A stretch of DNA of 64,000 nt from Pseudomonadota bacterium (GTDB lineage: Bacteria > Pseudomonadota > Alphaproteobacteria > Reyranellales > Reyranellaceae). A program made the translations under genes and the position numbers. Shown in pieces: positions 1-8,495 of this stretch. The notes under the pieces were generated by a model. The model saw only the letters and a program-made list of their open reading frames with translations. It did not search any database and was not told the origin of the DNA. Location: positions 124,001 to 188,000 of the forward strand of contig JAFEBU010000073.1 in the NCBI GenBank assembly GCA_018242505.1, given 5' to 3'. Position 1 is the stretch's first letter, and each line of letters begins with the position of its first letter.

Positions 1-11
1 TGGCTGCGCAT
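1..11 (-). CDS. 5' end of a divergent gene running off the left edge
   Basis: On the minus strand an ATG lies at positions 11-9, preceded by a good Shine-Dalgarno stretch (AAGGAGAGAG, about 4 nt upstream). Only three codons are visible, so nothing can be said about the product. A gene divergent from a LysR regulator is often its target, which is why this start is worth recording. Confidence 0.45.
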
Positions 12-89
12 CGTCTCTCTCCTTGCTTTGATCGAGGGCGAGGATCGGGCGTTGGCAGCCAATTGTAAAATGCATAGTCTGAAGTATCA

Positions 90-108
90 GGATCAGGAAT
101 ACTGATCC
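90..108. promoter_or_regulatory. Inverted repeat just upstream of the LysR gene
   Basis: GGATCAG-GAATA-CTGATCC is a perfect 7-bp inverted repeat with a 5-nt spacer. It ends one base before the LysR start codon, in the gap between that gene and the divergent partial gene. LysR-family regulators usually bind interrupted dyads in such spaces and repress their own genes. The overlap with the ribosome-binding region fits autorepression, but this is inference. Confidence 0.45.
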
Positions 109-109
109 T

Positions 110-1024
110 ATGGATCTCGAGGAAATCAGGACCTTCGTCACGATTGCCGAGCTCGGCAGCTTCACCGGCGCCGGCCGAAAGCTGCATCGATCGCAGCCGG
201 CCATCAGTCGACGGCTGGCGCTGCTCGAGCAGGAACTGGATGCTCCCCTGCTCGAGCGCATCCGCGGACGGGCACAGTTGACGGCGGCCGGCCAGACGTT
301 CTTGCCCCACGCGGAGGCGGCTCTCGCCGCCCTCCAGGATGGACGGGAGGCCGTGCGAGGCCTGCATGCCGGCCTGTCGGGTGCGCTGTCGCTCGCGCTG
401 GTCGGCACGCTCGCCGATACGCATATCGTGGATGTCCTGCAGCGCTTCGCCCGCCGATCGAAGGACGTCCGTCTCGAGTTGCGCACCGCCTCGAGCGCGG
501 AGGTGACGGATTTGGTGCGTCGGGGCGAAGCGACGCTCGGACTGCGCTACTTCTCCAGCAACCGGCCGGAGCTCGTGTCCCTGGGCGCCGGATCGGAAGC
601 CATGCTCGTGGTCGCGGCCGCCAACCATCCCCTCGCCGGTCGTCGCATTCGCAATGCCCGTCTCCTGGCGCACGAGCGGTGGATCGGCTTCCCGCCGACC
701 GCCGGCGAGCACGACTCCTCCGGCCATGTCCTCGCGCGCCAGCTCATTCGCGCCGGCCTCGATGCCGCGGATGTGACCCTGATCGACAGTCTCACCGCGC
801 AGAAGCGACTGGCGCAGGCGGGCTTCGGCCTGGCGCTGGTTCCGGAAAGCAGCGTCAGGGACGAATTGCGTCAGGGCGCCCTGGTGGCGCTCGACGTTCC
901 GGCGATGACGACCGCCATCCCGATCACGGCAATCCATCGCCGCCGCGGCTATCTCAGCCCGGCCGCCAGGCTGCTGCTGTCATTGCTCACGGCAAGGCAC
1001 CCTTTCAGGAGCCGAAGAAGTTAG
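110..1024 (+). CDS. LysR-family transcriptional regulator
   Basis: 304 aa, the usual LysR length. The N-terminal winged HTH (about residues 1-60) has the family pattern FVTIAELGSFTGAGRKLHRSQPAISRR-like, and the C-terminal two-lobed effector domain follows from about residue 90. It should be a cytoplasmic DNA-binding regulator acting on the divergent gene that leaves the window on the left and probably on itself through the dyad at 90-108. The effector cannot be predicted. Its 3' end overlaps the convergent hydrolase gene by 20 nt. Confidence 0.93.
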   Translation: MDLEEIRTFVTIAELGSFTGAGRKLHRSQPAISRRLALLEQELDAPLLERIRGRAQLTAAGQTFLPHAEAALAALQDGREAVRGLHAGLSGALSLALVGTLADTHIVDVLQRFARRSKDVRLELRTASSAEVTDLVRRGEATLGLRYFSSNRPELVSLGAGSEAMLVVAAANHPLAGRRIRNARLLAHERWIGFPPTAGEHDSSGHVLARQLIRAGLDAADVTLIDSLTAQKRLAQAGFGLALVPESSVRDELRQGALVALDVPAMTTAIPITAIHRRRGYLSPAARLLLSLLTARHPFRSRRS

Positions 1025-1970
1025 CGACAGCGAGATCGCTCCACGGCTGCCTGTCGCCGACACCATGGAAGCCGACATGGCCGCCTCGGTCGGTCAACTT
1101 CGGCACCAGCGCCCTGTTGTCGGCCCAGTCGTAACCGCTGTAGAGGGCTCCCGGGATCCATGGATCATCCAGCGATGCAAGCACGAGCGTCGGAATGCGG
1201 ATACCCGGCATGAATTGAAGGGGCTTGCAGCGCTCATAGTAATCCTCAGCGCCGGCAAATCCGTGACGCGGCGCAATGAAGCGTTCGTCATAGTGCCAGA
1301 TGGTTTCGGCCCCCAGGATGTCGGCCCGCTCCTGCGGCGACAGCCGTGCTCCCTCGCCGGTGGCCTCGCGCTTCATCTCGGCGAGGATGTAGCGATGATA
1401 GAGCCTGTTGCGCGAACGCATCATGTTGCGGCAGGTCGCCGAGAGATCGATTGGCGCCGAGACGCTGGCCGCCGCCTGCAGCGGTGCTGCCGCGCCCTCC
1501 TCGCCGAGATACTTGAGCAGCATGGCGCCGCCCAGCGAATAGCCGACGGCGACGATGCCCTCCTGCGTCAGCTCGACGGGCAGCAAGGACAGCAGCTCAC
1601 GGAAGTCCTGGCTGCGACCGGCATAGTACTGACCGGCACACAGAGCACGCGATGGCCCGGCGCCCCGCAGGTTGAGACGCAGCACGCGCCAGCCGCGGTC
1701 CAGCAGCAATCGCGCCTGGCTCAGCATGTACCGGCTCTCCTCCCAGCCGGTCAGACCGTGGATCAGGAGGACGAGCGGCCGTCCCGGCCGCGCCGCCGCC
1801 GGTCGGTCGAGCCTTGCGAGCAAGGTATCGCTATCCTTCAGGCGAAAGGAGAGCCGCTCGCTGCGACACGAGGTCGGCAATGACGGCCTGGGCTGCAGGC
1901 GGCTCGCCACCGTCTGCAGGTCCGCACCCCACCAGGGAAAGCGCTGTCGAAAGGGCAGGCCGGGACTCAC
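1005..1970 (-). CDS. Alpha/beta hydrolase, YheT/EMB8-like (paralogue 1)
   Basis: 321 aa with a GTG start. The fold shows an HG oxyanion motif (LLIHGLTG), a nucleophile elbow GYSLGG and a C-terminal catalytic His in GGHVGFHG. These are features of the YheT-like serine hydrolases, whose physiological substrates are poorly known but are ester or lipid-like. The N-terminal FPWWGADLQT motif is shared with the next gene. The start codon overlaps the stop of the upstream paralogue as GTGA, so the pair is probably translationally coupled. The 3' end overlaps the convergent LysR gene. Confidence 0.88.
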   Translation of the reverse strand: MSPGLPFRQRFPWWGADLQTVASRLQPRPSLPTSCRSERLSFRLKDSDTLLARLDRPAAARPGRPLVLLIHGLTGWEESRYMLSQARLLLDRGWRVLRLNLRGAGPSRALCAGQYYAGRSQDFRELLSLLPVELTQEGIVAVGYSLGGAMLLKYLGEEGAAAPLQAAASVSAPIDLSATCRNMMRSRNRLYHRYILAEMKREATGEGARLSPQERADILGAETIWHYDERFIAPRHGFAGAEDYYERCKPLQFMPGIRIPTLVLASLDDPWIPGALYSGYDWADNRALVPKLTDRGGHVGFHGVGDRQPWSDLAVANFFGS

Positions 1971-2974
1971 GTCGCCATGCTATCAACCCGGGCGAGGAAT
2001 TTCTCCAACACAAGATCGCACCAGGGACGATTGCCGACGTGGCCATGGAAGCCGACATGGCCTCCGGCTGGCGCGAGCACGGGCAGCAGCCAGGGATTGT
2101 CGTCCCACTTGAACGCTTTGTAATGGGCAACCGGGATCCATGGATCGTCGCATGCCGCCAGCACCATGGCCGGCACGCGGATCTCCGGCATGTAATGGAG
2201 GGGCGCGCAGAGTTCGTAATAGTCCTCGCCGTCGCGATAGCCGTAGCGCGGTGCGATGAACCTGTCGTCATACTCCTGGACCGTTCGCGCATTGGACACG
2301 ATCTCACGTTCCTCGATCGAAAGCCGTGCGCCTTCGCCCAGGGTCTCCGCCTTCACTGCGCTCAGAAGATAGGCGTGATAAAGTCGATTGCGGTGCCGCA
2401 TCATCTGCTCGGCGGTTCCGATCAAGTCGATGGACGCGCAGATGCTGGCCGCCGCGCGCAGCGGCGAAAAGGCGCCCTCCTCGCCCAGGTACTTGAGCAG
2501 CATGGCGCCGCCCAGCGAATAGCCGACAGCGACGATGCCGTTGTTCGCCAGCTCCGCCGGGATCTGCCACAGCACGCGGCGGAAATCGGCAGTGCGGCCG
2601 ACATGGTAGATTTCGCTGCAATAGGGCCGCGAGGGACCCGCGCCGCGAACATTGAGACGCAGGACGCGATAGCCGCAGTCGAGCAGATGGTGCGCCGCGC
2701 CCAGGATGTAGACGCTGGTCTCGCAGCCGGTCATGCCATGGATCAGAAGGACGAGCGGTCGCCCATCGCGGGGCTCTACCGGATGATCGAGCATGCCGAG
2801 AAGGATGTCGCCGGTACGATCGGCCATGGGAAAGCAGACGCGCTCGCTTGTGTGCGGCGACAAATCGGACGGCGGTGTGCGCAGGAACACCGATAACGTC
2901 TGCAGATCGGCACCCCACCATGGAAACCGCGGCCTGAACGGCGGCAAATCCAGGGTTTCGATAGACGGGGGCAC
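1967..2974 (-). CDS. Alpha/beta hydrolase, YheT/EMB8-like (paralogue 2)
   Basis: 335 aa from a GTG at 2974. The open frame continues upstream, but that part lies over the divergent transporter gene and has no domain content, so I rejected the longer start. FPWWGADLQT, LLIHGMTG, the nucleophile GYSLGGAMLLKYLGEEG and GGHVGFHG align with the downstream neighbour along the whole length, so the two are a tandem duplication. The gene is divergent from the DMT transporter with only 21 bp between the start codons, so the two promoters must overlap each other's coding sequence or sit further in. Confidence 0.86.
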   Translation of the reverse strand: MPPSIETLDLPPFRPRFPWWGADLQTLSVFLRTPPSDLSPHTSERVCFPMADRTGDILLGMLDHPVEPRDGRPLVLLIHGMTGCETSVYILGAAHHLLDCGYRVLRLNVRGAGPSRPYCSEIYHVGRTADFRRVLWQIPAELANNGIVAVGYSLGGAMLLKYLGEEGAFSPLRAAASICASIDLIGTAEQMMRHRNRLYHAYLLSAVKAETLGEGARLSIEEREIVSNARTVQEYDDRFIAPRYGYRDGEDYYELCAPLHYMPEIRVPAMVLAACDDPWIPVAHYKAFKWDDNPWLLPVLAPAGGHVGFHGHVGNRPWCDLVLEKFLARVDSMAT

Positions 2975-2995
2975 GACAGGCCCGTATTCAGCTTT

Positions 2996-3877
2996 GTGAG
3001 TATGGAAACGCCTCCTTCCGGGCAGAGTTCCGCGGCGCTTGGCGTCCTCTGCGCCATCGGCGCTGCAATTGTTTTCAGCACGGCCGGAGTCATCGTGCGG
3101 CGGATCGGATTGCCCGCATGGGATGTGTCGTTCTGGCGCTCCGTCCTGATGGTTGCCACGATCCTGCCCCTGCTCCTGCTGCAATGGCGCCGTGTTTTGA
3201 TCGATATCCGCAGCGCCGGGTTCGTGCTGGTGCTGAGCGCAGTCGTGCTCGCCGGCAGCTTCATCGCTTTCATCCTGGCGCTCGGGCTGGCGCCGGTGGC
3301 CAATGTCCTGATCGTGTTCGGCGTTACCCCCTTCGCCACTGCCGTTCTCGCCCGCCTGGTCCTGGGCGAACCGATCCATCGGCACACGCTCGCTGCGATG
3401 GTGGTGGCGATCGTCGGTCTGACGCTCAGCGTCGCCGGATCTCTGCAGGGAGGCGCCATCGCCGGCATGATGGTGAGCGCCATCGTGACGCTGTGCATGA
3501 GTTCCAATTACGTGATCGTGCGGCATCGCCGGGATATCGGCATGACGCCTGCACTGGTATTGGCCGGCGTCATTTCCGCCCTGGCCGCCCTGCCCTTTGC
3601 CGATCCCGGCGCGGTGACCGGCAGGGACCTTGCCTGGCTGCTGGCGCTTGGCCCGGGGCAGCTTGCGGGCGGTTTGCTTCTCTATGTGGCGAGCGTCAAG
3701 CGCATTCCGGCAGGACGCGCCGCCCTGCTTGGTCTGCTGGAGCTTGTCCTGGGGCCGATCTGGGTCTGGATCGTCGACGGCGAGCGGCCGGGCGACCTCA
3801 CCCTGATCGGCGGCGTCATCGTCATCGCCGCCGCCGCGGCAAATGTCTGGCTGGATTCGCGGCGATCCTCTGGCTAA
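2996..3877 (+). CDS. DMT-superfamily (EamA) transporter
   Basis: 293 aa inner-membrane protein with about ten hydrophobic segments arranged as two EamA repeats (roughly residues 14-145 and 155-290). Family members export amino acids, metabolites or toxic compounds by proton exchange, and the substrate here cannot be read from sequence. The open frame starts with GTG at 2996, but an ATG at 3002 gives nearly the same protein and may be the true start. The CoA-transferase gene begins 8 nt after the stop, suggesting co-transcription. Confidence 0.88.
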   Translation: MSMETPPSGQSSAALGVLCAIGAAIVFSTAGVIVRRIGLPAWDVSFWRSVLMVATILPLLLLQWRRVLIDIRSAGFVLVLSAVVLAGSFIAFILALGLAPVANVLIVFGVTPFATAVLARLVLGEPIHRHTLAAMVVAIVGLTLSVAGSLQGGAIAGMMVSAIVTLCMSSNYVIVRHRRDIGMTPALVLAGVISALAALPFADPGAVTGRDLAWLLALGPGQLAGGLLLYVASVKRIPAGRAALLGLLELVLGPIWVWIVDGERPGDLTLIGGVIVIAAAAANVWLDSRRSSG

Positions 3878-3885
3878 GAACCCGC

Positions 3886-5043
3886 ATGACCCAGAAGACC
3901 AAAGGCCCGTTGTCGGGCATCACCGTCGTCGACCTCTCGCGCATTCTCGCCGGTCCCTACTGCACCCTGCTGATGGCCGAGATGGGCGCGCGGGTCATCA
4001 AGGTCGAGGCCCCCAAGGGCGGCGACGATGCCCGGGCCTACGGACCGTTCGTGAATGGCAGGTCGACCTACTTCGCCTCGGTCAATCGCGGCAAGGAGAG
4101 CATCGCGCTCGACCTGAAGAGCGAGGCCGACCGCGCGATCTTCGAGAAGCTGCTCGCCAAGGCCGACGTGGTGGTGGAGAATTTCCGTCCCGGCACGATG
4201 GAGAAGCTGGGCTACGGCTGGGAGACGCTGCACGCCAAGTACCCGAAGCTGATCTACGCCTCGGCCTCGGGCTTCGGCCACACCGGACCGAACTCGCGCG
4301 ATCCCGCCTACGACATGGTGGTTCAGGGCATGGGCGGCGTCATGAGCATCACCGGCTCCGAAGGCGGCGAGCCGGTACGGGTGGGCATGTCGATCGGCGA
4401 CATCGGCGCCGGCCTCTACGCCACCATCGCCGTCAACGCCGCGCTGGTCCATCGGCTCAAGACCGGCGAGGCGACCAAGGTCGACATCGGCATGTTCGAC
4501 TGCCAGATCGCGCTCCTGGAGAATGCGGTCATGCGCTACACGGTCGAGGGCGAGGTACCGGGTCCGCTGGGCGCGCGGCATCCCACGATCGTGCCGTTCC
4601 AGGCCTTCAAGACCGGCGACGGCTCCATCATCATCTCGGCGGGCAACGACGGCCTGTTCGTGAAGATGTGCAAGGCGCTGGGTCTTGAAGCGATGGCGAC
4701 GGATCCCGAGTACAAGACCAATGCGCTGCGCCAGAAGAATCATGGCCGGCTGCTGGGTGAGATCGAAGGCCTGCTGAAGACCAGGCCCACGGCACATTGG
4801 CTGGCCGTTCTGTCGAAGGCCGATATTCCCTGCGGCCCCATCAACAACATCAAGCAGGCGCTGGCCCACCCGCAGGTGACGGCGCGCAACATGCTGGTCG
4901 AAGTGCCGGACGGCAGCGGCGGTACGCTGAAGCTCGCCGGCAACCCGCTCAAGATGTCGGCCTTCGAGGATCCGCCGTCCCGCCCTCCGGCGCCGGACCT
5001 CGACGCCGACCGCAAAGCGATCCTTTCCTTCATCGCAGGCTAG
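3886..5043 (+). CDS. CaiB/BaiF family (class III) CoA-transferase
   Basis: 385 aa from the ATG at 3886; the upstream frame overlaps the transporter and is not coding. The N-terminus (LSGITVVDLSRILAGPYC) and MAEMGARVIKVEAP are typical of family III CoA-transferases such as formyl-CoA:oxalate transferase and carnitine CoA-transferase. The DIGMFD segment carries the Asp that forms the acyl-anhydride intermediate. It would move CoA between carboxylic acids in the cytoplasm. The acylase gene starts 2 nt after the stop, so the two are translationally coupled and may act on one substrate, for example hydrolysis of an amide followed by CoA activation. Confidence 0.92.
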   Translation: MTQKTKGPLSGITVVDLSRILAGPYCTLLMAEMGARVIKVEAPKGGDDARAYGPFVNGRSTYFASVNRGKESIALDLKSEADRAIFEKLLAKADVVVENFRPGTMEKLGYGWETLHAKYPKLIYASASGFGHTGPNSRDPAYDMVVQGMGGVMSITGSEGGEPVRVGMSIGDIGAGLYATIAVNAALVHRLKTGEATKVDIGMFDCQIALLENAVMRYTVEGEVPGPLGARHPTIVPFQAFKTGDGSIIISAGNDGLFVKMCKALGLEAMATDPEYKTNALRQKNHGRLLGEIEGLLKTRPTAHWLAVLSKADIPCGPINNIKQALAHPQVTARNMLVEVPDGSGGTLKLAGNPLKMSAFEDPPSRPPAPDLDADRKAILSFIAG

Positions 5044-5045
5044 AC

Positions 5046-7508
5046 GTGGGGGCTCCCGCAGCCCGAAGACCGGCATCGTTTGCCGCGCGGCTCGGCCTTG
5101 GCCTCGGCAAGCTGGTGGCCGGGCTCGCAGTCGCGGTCGTGGTGTTCGCGGTCGGCACCTTCTTCCAGGTCCGCGGCGCGCTGCCGCCTTATAGCGGCCA
5201 GTTCCAGGTGCAGGGCCTGAAGGCGCCGGTCGAGATCCTGCGCGACAAAAACGCCGTGCCGCACATCATTGCGGGCTCGATCGAGGATGCCGTCTTCGGA
5301 CTCGGCTTCGTCCACGCGCAGGACCGCTTCTGGCAGATGGAATTCATGCGACGCCTGGGCCAGGGCCGCCTGTCCGAGATCCTGCCTCCCGCAATCGTCG
5401 GGCAAGGCGTCGTCACGACCGACCGCACGATGCGCGGTCTCGGCCTCTATCGCGCCGCGCAGGACAGCGTCGGCGCGCTGTCGCCCGGCACACGCGCCAT
5501 CCTCGACTCCTATGCGGCCGGCGTGAATGCCTGGCTGGCCGATGACGATCGGCAGTACGGCCTCGAGCTCACCCTGGTCCGGGTGCTGACCGGCGGCCGC
5601 TACGCGCCTGACAAGTGGCAGCCGGCTGACTCGATCGTCTGGCAGAAGCTGATGGCGCTCACCCTCGACGGCAACTGGCGGGCGGAGCTGCTGCGGCAGA
5701 TGGAACTGCGCAAGATCGGCGAGGATGGCGTGAAGTTCCTGATGGAACAACCGGGCGAAAGCCGCGACGCCACGCTGTCTCTTGTCAACGAGGCGCTGCA
5801 GGGCATCGACCTCGAACGGCTTTATCGCGCCACCGACAATATCGCCACGCGCAAGCGCGAGGCTTCGAACGAATGGGTGCTGTCAGGCGCCCACACCGTC
5901 TCGGGCAAGCCGCTGCTGGCCAACGATCCGCATCTCGGGTTCAGCTTTCCAGGCCTGTGGTATCTCGCGCGCCTGGTCGGGCCCGGGTTCGACATCCGCG
6001 GCGCCTCCGCGCCCGGCGGACCGGGGATCGTGCTGGGCCACAATGCCAGCATCGGCTGGGGCTTCACGACGACCAACCTCGACAGCCAGGATCTTTTTGT
6101 CGAACGTGTCGATCCGACCGACCCCAACCGCTACCTGACACCTGATGGTGCACGCCCCTTCGGCACGCGCGACGAGACGATCAACGTGTTGTGGGGCCAG
6201 CCGGTGCAGATGCACATCCGCAACACGCGACACGGCGTGGTGATCAACGACGTCCTGCCCCGCGTCGACGAGCTCGCCGGACAGGGCCATGTGCTTGCCC
6301 TGCAGGCCACGGCCCTCGACGGCGCCGATACATCCATCGAAGGGTTCCTTCGCATCGGGCTCGCCCAGAACTGGGACGACTTCCTCGCGGCCACCCGCAA
6401 GATCATCACGCCGATGCAGAACATCGTCTACGCCGACACCTCGGGGAACATCGGCCTGGTGGCGCCGGGCCGCGTGCCGATCCGGCGCAAGGGTGACGGT
6501 TCGATGCCCTCGCCCGGCTGGACCGGCGATTACGATTGGGCGAGCTTCGTGCCGTTCGACGAGCTGCCGCGCACCTTCAATCCGGCGAGCGGCATCATCG
6601 TCAACGCCAACGCCCGGCTGGTCCCCGACGACTATCGCCATTTCATCAGCCGCGACTGGGCCGAGCCCTACCGGCAACGCCGCGCCAACCAGCTCCTGCG
6701 CGAGGTCGACCGCCATCCGGTCTACGGTATGATCGCGATCCAGGCCGACAATCTCTCGCCAGACGCCGCCGAGATCCTGCCCGTGCTGCTGAAGGTGCCG
6801 CCGCGCAATCCGCGTGCCGCCAAGGTACAGGACATGATGGGCCGCTGGAACCGCTTCATGCTCGCCGATCGGCCCGAGCCTTTGATCTACACTGCCTGGT
6901 TGTTCGAGCTGCAGCGCGAGCTCCTCGCCGACAGGCTGGGAAAAGAGATCTACCCTCGTCTTGCCGCGCCCAACGTGCCGCTCCTGCTGCGCATCCTGCG
7001 TGACCGGCCGCAATGGTGCGACGATCCCGCGACTACAGAAATCGAGAGCTGCGACGACGTCATCTCTCGGTCGCTCGATACGGCACTGAATGGTATCGCC
7101 GAGCAACAGGGTAGCGACATCGATACCTGGCAGTGGGGTCGCGCGCACGATGCCGCCCACAAGCACCCGCTGTTCGACGGCATCCCGCTCCTGCGCGACC
7201 TCGCCTCGGTGCGCTATCCTGCCGACGGCGGTGCCCAGACCCTGAACCGCGCCACGCCGGCCTTCAGCGGATCGCGGCCGTTCGAGGCGGTCCACGGCGC
7301 GACCTATCGCGCGGTCTACGATTTCAGCGACCTCGACAACAGCCGCTTCGCCATTCCGCTCGGCCAGTCGGGCAACATGTTCTCCCGCTGGTCGCACAAC
7401 TTCCTGCCCCTTTGGCGCAGCTTCGGCTACATCAACATCGCCGGCACCCCGGCCGAACTCGAGCGCGGCGCTGTCGGCACCATCCGCCTCAGCCCATCCG
7501 ATCGCTGA
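5046..7508 (+). CDS. Penicillin acylase family protein (Ntn hydrolase)
   Basis: 820 aa precursor from a GTG 2 nt after the CoA-transferase stop. An N-terminal hydrophobic segment (about residues 20-42) directs export or anchoring. The expected Ntn nucleophile is Ser274 in EAS-NEWVLSG, where autocatalytic cleavage would separate the alpha and beta chains. It is followed by PLLANDPHLGFSFPGLWY, the family signature, and the length matches the family. Members hydrolyse amide-linked acyl groups, including beta-lactam side chains, acyl-homoserine lactones and lipopeptides. The true substrate is unknown. Periplasmic location is inferred from the signal segment. Confidence 0.92.
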   Translation: MGAPAARRPASFAARLGLGLGKLVAGLAVAVVVFAVGTFFQVRGALPPYSGQFQVQGLKAPVEILRDKNAVPHIIAGSIEDAVFGLGFVHAQDRFWQMEFMRRLGQGRLSEILPPAIVGQGVVTTDRTMRGLGLYRAAQDSVGALSPGTRAILDSYAAGVNAWLADDDRQYGLELTLVRVLTGGRYAPDKWQPADSIVWQKLMALTLDGNWRAELLRQMELRKIGEDGVKFLMEQPGESRDATLSLVNEALQGIDLERLYRATDNIATRKREASNEWVLSGAHTVSGKPLLANDPHLGFSFPGLWYLARLVGPGFDIRGASAPGGPGIVLGHNASIGWGFTTTNLDSQDLFVERVDPTDPNRYLTPDGARPFGTRDETINVLWGQPVQMHIRNTRHGVVINDVLPRVDELAGQGHVLALQATALDGADTSIEGFLRIGLAQNWDDFLAATRKIITPMQNIVYADTSGNIGLVAPGRVPIRRKGDGSMPSPGWTGDYDWASFVPFDELPRTFNPASGIIVNANARLVPDDYRHFISRDWAEPYRQRRANQLLREVDRHPVYGMIAIQADNLSPDAAEILPVLLKVPPRNPRAAKVQDMMGRWNRFMLADRPEPLIYTAWLFELQRELLADRLGKEIYPRLAAPNVPLLLRILRDRPQWCDDPATTEIESCDDVISRSLDTALNGIAEQQGSDIDTWQWGRAHDAAHKHPLFDGIPLLRDLASVRYPADGGAQTLNRATPAFSGSRPFEAVHGATYRAVYDFSDLDNSRFAIPLGQSGNMFSRWSHNFLPLWRSFGYINIAGTPAELERGAVGTIRLSPSDR

Positions 7509-7530
7509 ATTCATTGGCGGTGTTTTCCGG

Positions 7531-7541
7531 CCCCCCCCCCC
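7531..7541. repeat. Eleven-base poly-C tract
   Basis: A run of 11 C bases between the convergent acylase and dioxygenase genes, flanked by GG on both sides. It is intergenic, so slippage would not shift a reading frame. It may be part of the transcript ends, or may simply be hard to sequence accurately. Confidence 0.6.
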
Positions 7542-7612
7542 GGCGAGCCTCCGGCCTGCTGAAACATGCCTGCGAGCGGGATGCTTCGTTGGGGCGGACG
7601 GCCCCGCGGTCC

Positions 7613-7656
7613 GTAGACCATGAGCGTCGCTGGAGTGGCGCGCTTCTCCGGTCTAC
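7613..7656. repeat. Hairpin containing a copy of the CTGGAGTGGCGCGC element
   Basis: GTAGACC at 7613-7619 pairs with GGTCTAC at 7650-7656. The loop holds CGCTGGAGTGGCGCGC (7628-7643), which matches the right half of the palindrome seen at 34818-34835 and near 46.0 and 49.3 kb. It lies at the junction of two convergent genes and overlaps the dioxygenase stop codon, so it could help end transcription. There is no T-run. Confidence 0.5.
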
Positions 7657-8495
7657 CGAGGCCGGTCACCGGCCAGGGTGATGCGATGCATGACACGGCG
7701 GAAGCCATGATAGTCGTTGATCGGATTGTGCATTGCGCAGCGATTGTCCCAGAACGCGAGCGAGCCCGCCTCCCATCGGAAGCGACAGGTGAACTCCGGC
7801 CGCACTTGATGCTGCCACAGGAAGCGCAACAACGGCAGGCTCTCTGCCTCGGTCCAGCCCTTGATGTGCGACGTGTGGGCGTCGCTGGTGTAAAGCGCCT
7901 TCCGCCCCGTCTCGGGATGAGTGCGCACGATCGGATGCTCGGCCTGCAACGTCTTCGGCGTCGCGCCCGCACCGGCCTGCTTGAGGGCATCCTCGCGTGT
8001 CCTGGAAACATCGGCCTTGGCCGACGAGCTCACGCCCACCAGACCGTCGAGCGTCTTCTTCAACCCGTCCGACAATGCCTCGTAGGCGAGATACTGGTTG
8101 GCGAACATCGTGTCACCGCCCTGCGGCGGCACTTCGCGCGCCAGCAGCATGCTGCCCATCGGGGGCTCTGGCAGGTAGGTCGTGTCCGAATGCCAGATGC
8201 CGCCGAAATTGCTGCGCTCGTGCTCGAGCTTGATCACCGGCGTGATCATCGGCGCCTCCGGCAGGCCCTTGAGCTGCGGATACTCGATCGGTTCGCCGAA
8301 CCGCTTGGCAAAGGCGACCTGTTGTTGCGGCGTCACCTTCTGGCCGCGCAGGAAGATCACAAGATGCTCGAGGAAGGCGTGCCGCACCTCGGTCACCACC
8401 TCCTCGTCGAGGTCGCGCGCCATGTCGACGCCGGAGATCTCGGCGCCCAGGGCGCCCGCGATCGGTCGCACCTCGATATGCCGGTAGTTACGCAT
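7653..8495 (-). CDS. TauD/TfdA family Fe(II)/2-oxoglutarate dioxygenase
   Basis: 280 aa from ATG 8495. The iron ligands are visible as WHSDTTY (His and Asp of the HxD) and a distal His in NRCAMHNPIND, followed by the Arg region that holds 2-oxoglutarate (RRVMHRITL). Relatives hydroxylate taurine, 2,4-D and similar acids. The substrate here is unknown. The ATG lies inside the last codons of the enoyl-CoA hydratase gene upstream (8-nt overlap, ATGCGTAA), so the two are one operon and the dioxygenase may act on the same carboxylate pathway. Confidence 0.93.
   Translation of the reverse strand: MRNYRHIEVRPIAGALGAEISGVDMARDLDEEVVTEVRHAFLEHLVIFLRGQKVTPQQQVAFAKRFGEPIEYPQLKGLPEAPMITPVIKLEHERSNFGGIWHSDTTYLPEPPMGSMLLAREVPPQGGDTMFANQYLAYEALSDGLKKTLDGLVGVSSSAKADVSRTREDALKQAGAGATPKTLQAEHPIVRTHPETGRKALYTSDAHTSHIKGWTEAESLPLLRFLWQHQVRPEFTCRFRWEAGSLAFWDNRCAMHNPINDYHGFRRVMHRITLAGDRPR

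Noticed and set aside
1967..3526. Longer 519-aa version of the second YheT-like hydrolase
   Set aside because: The extra N-terminal 184 residues overlap the divergent DMT transporter and are low-complexity (rich in His, Asp, Gln). The homology with the paralogue starts just after GTG 2974.
3118..3885. N-terminal extension of the CoA-transferase frame
   Set aside because: This part overlaps the membrane transporter in another frame and is Arg-rich shadow sequence. The family's N-terminus begins at ATG 3886.
5883..7514. Minus-strand open frame of 543 codons
   Set aside because: It lies completely opposite the penicillin acylase gene and has no recognisable domain; a high-GC antisense artefact.
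7531..7541. Phase-variation switch at the poly-C tract
   Set aside because: The tract is after the stop codon of one gene and beyond the stop of the other, so slippage would not change a protein.
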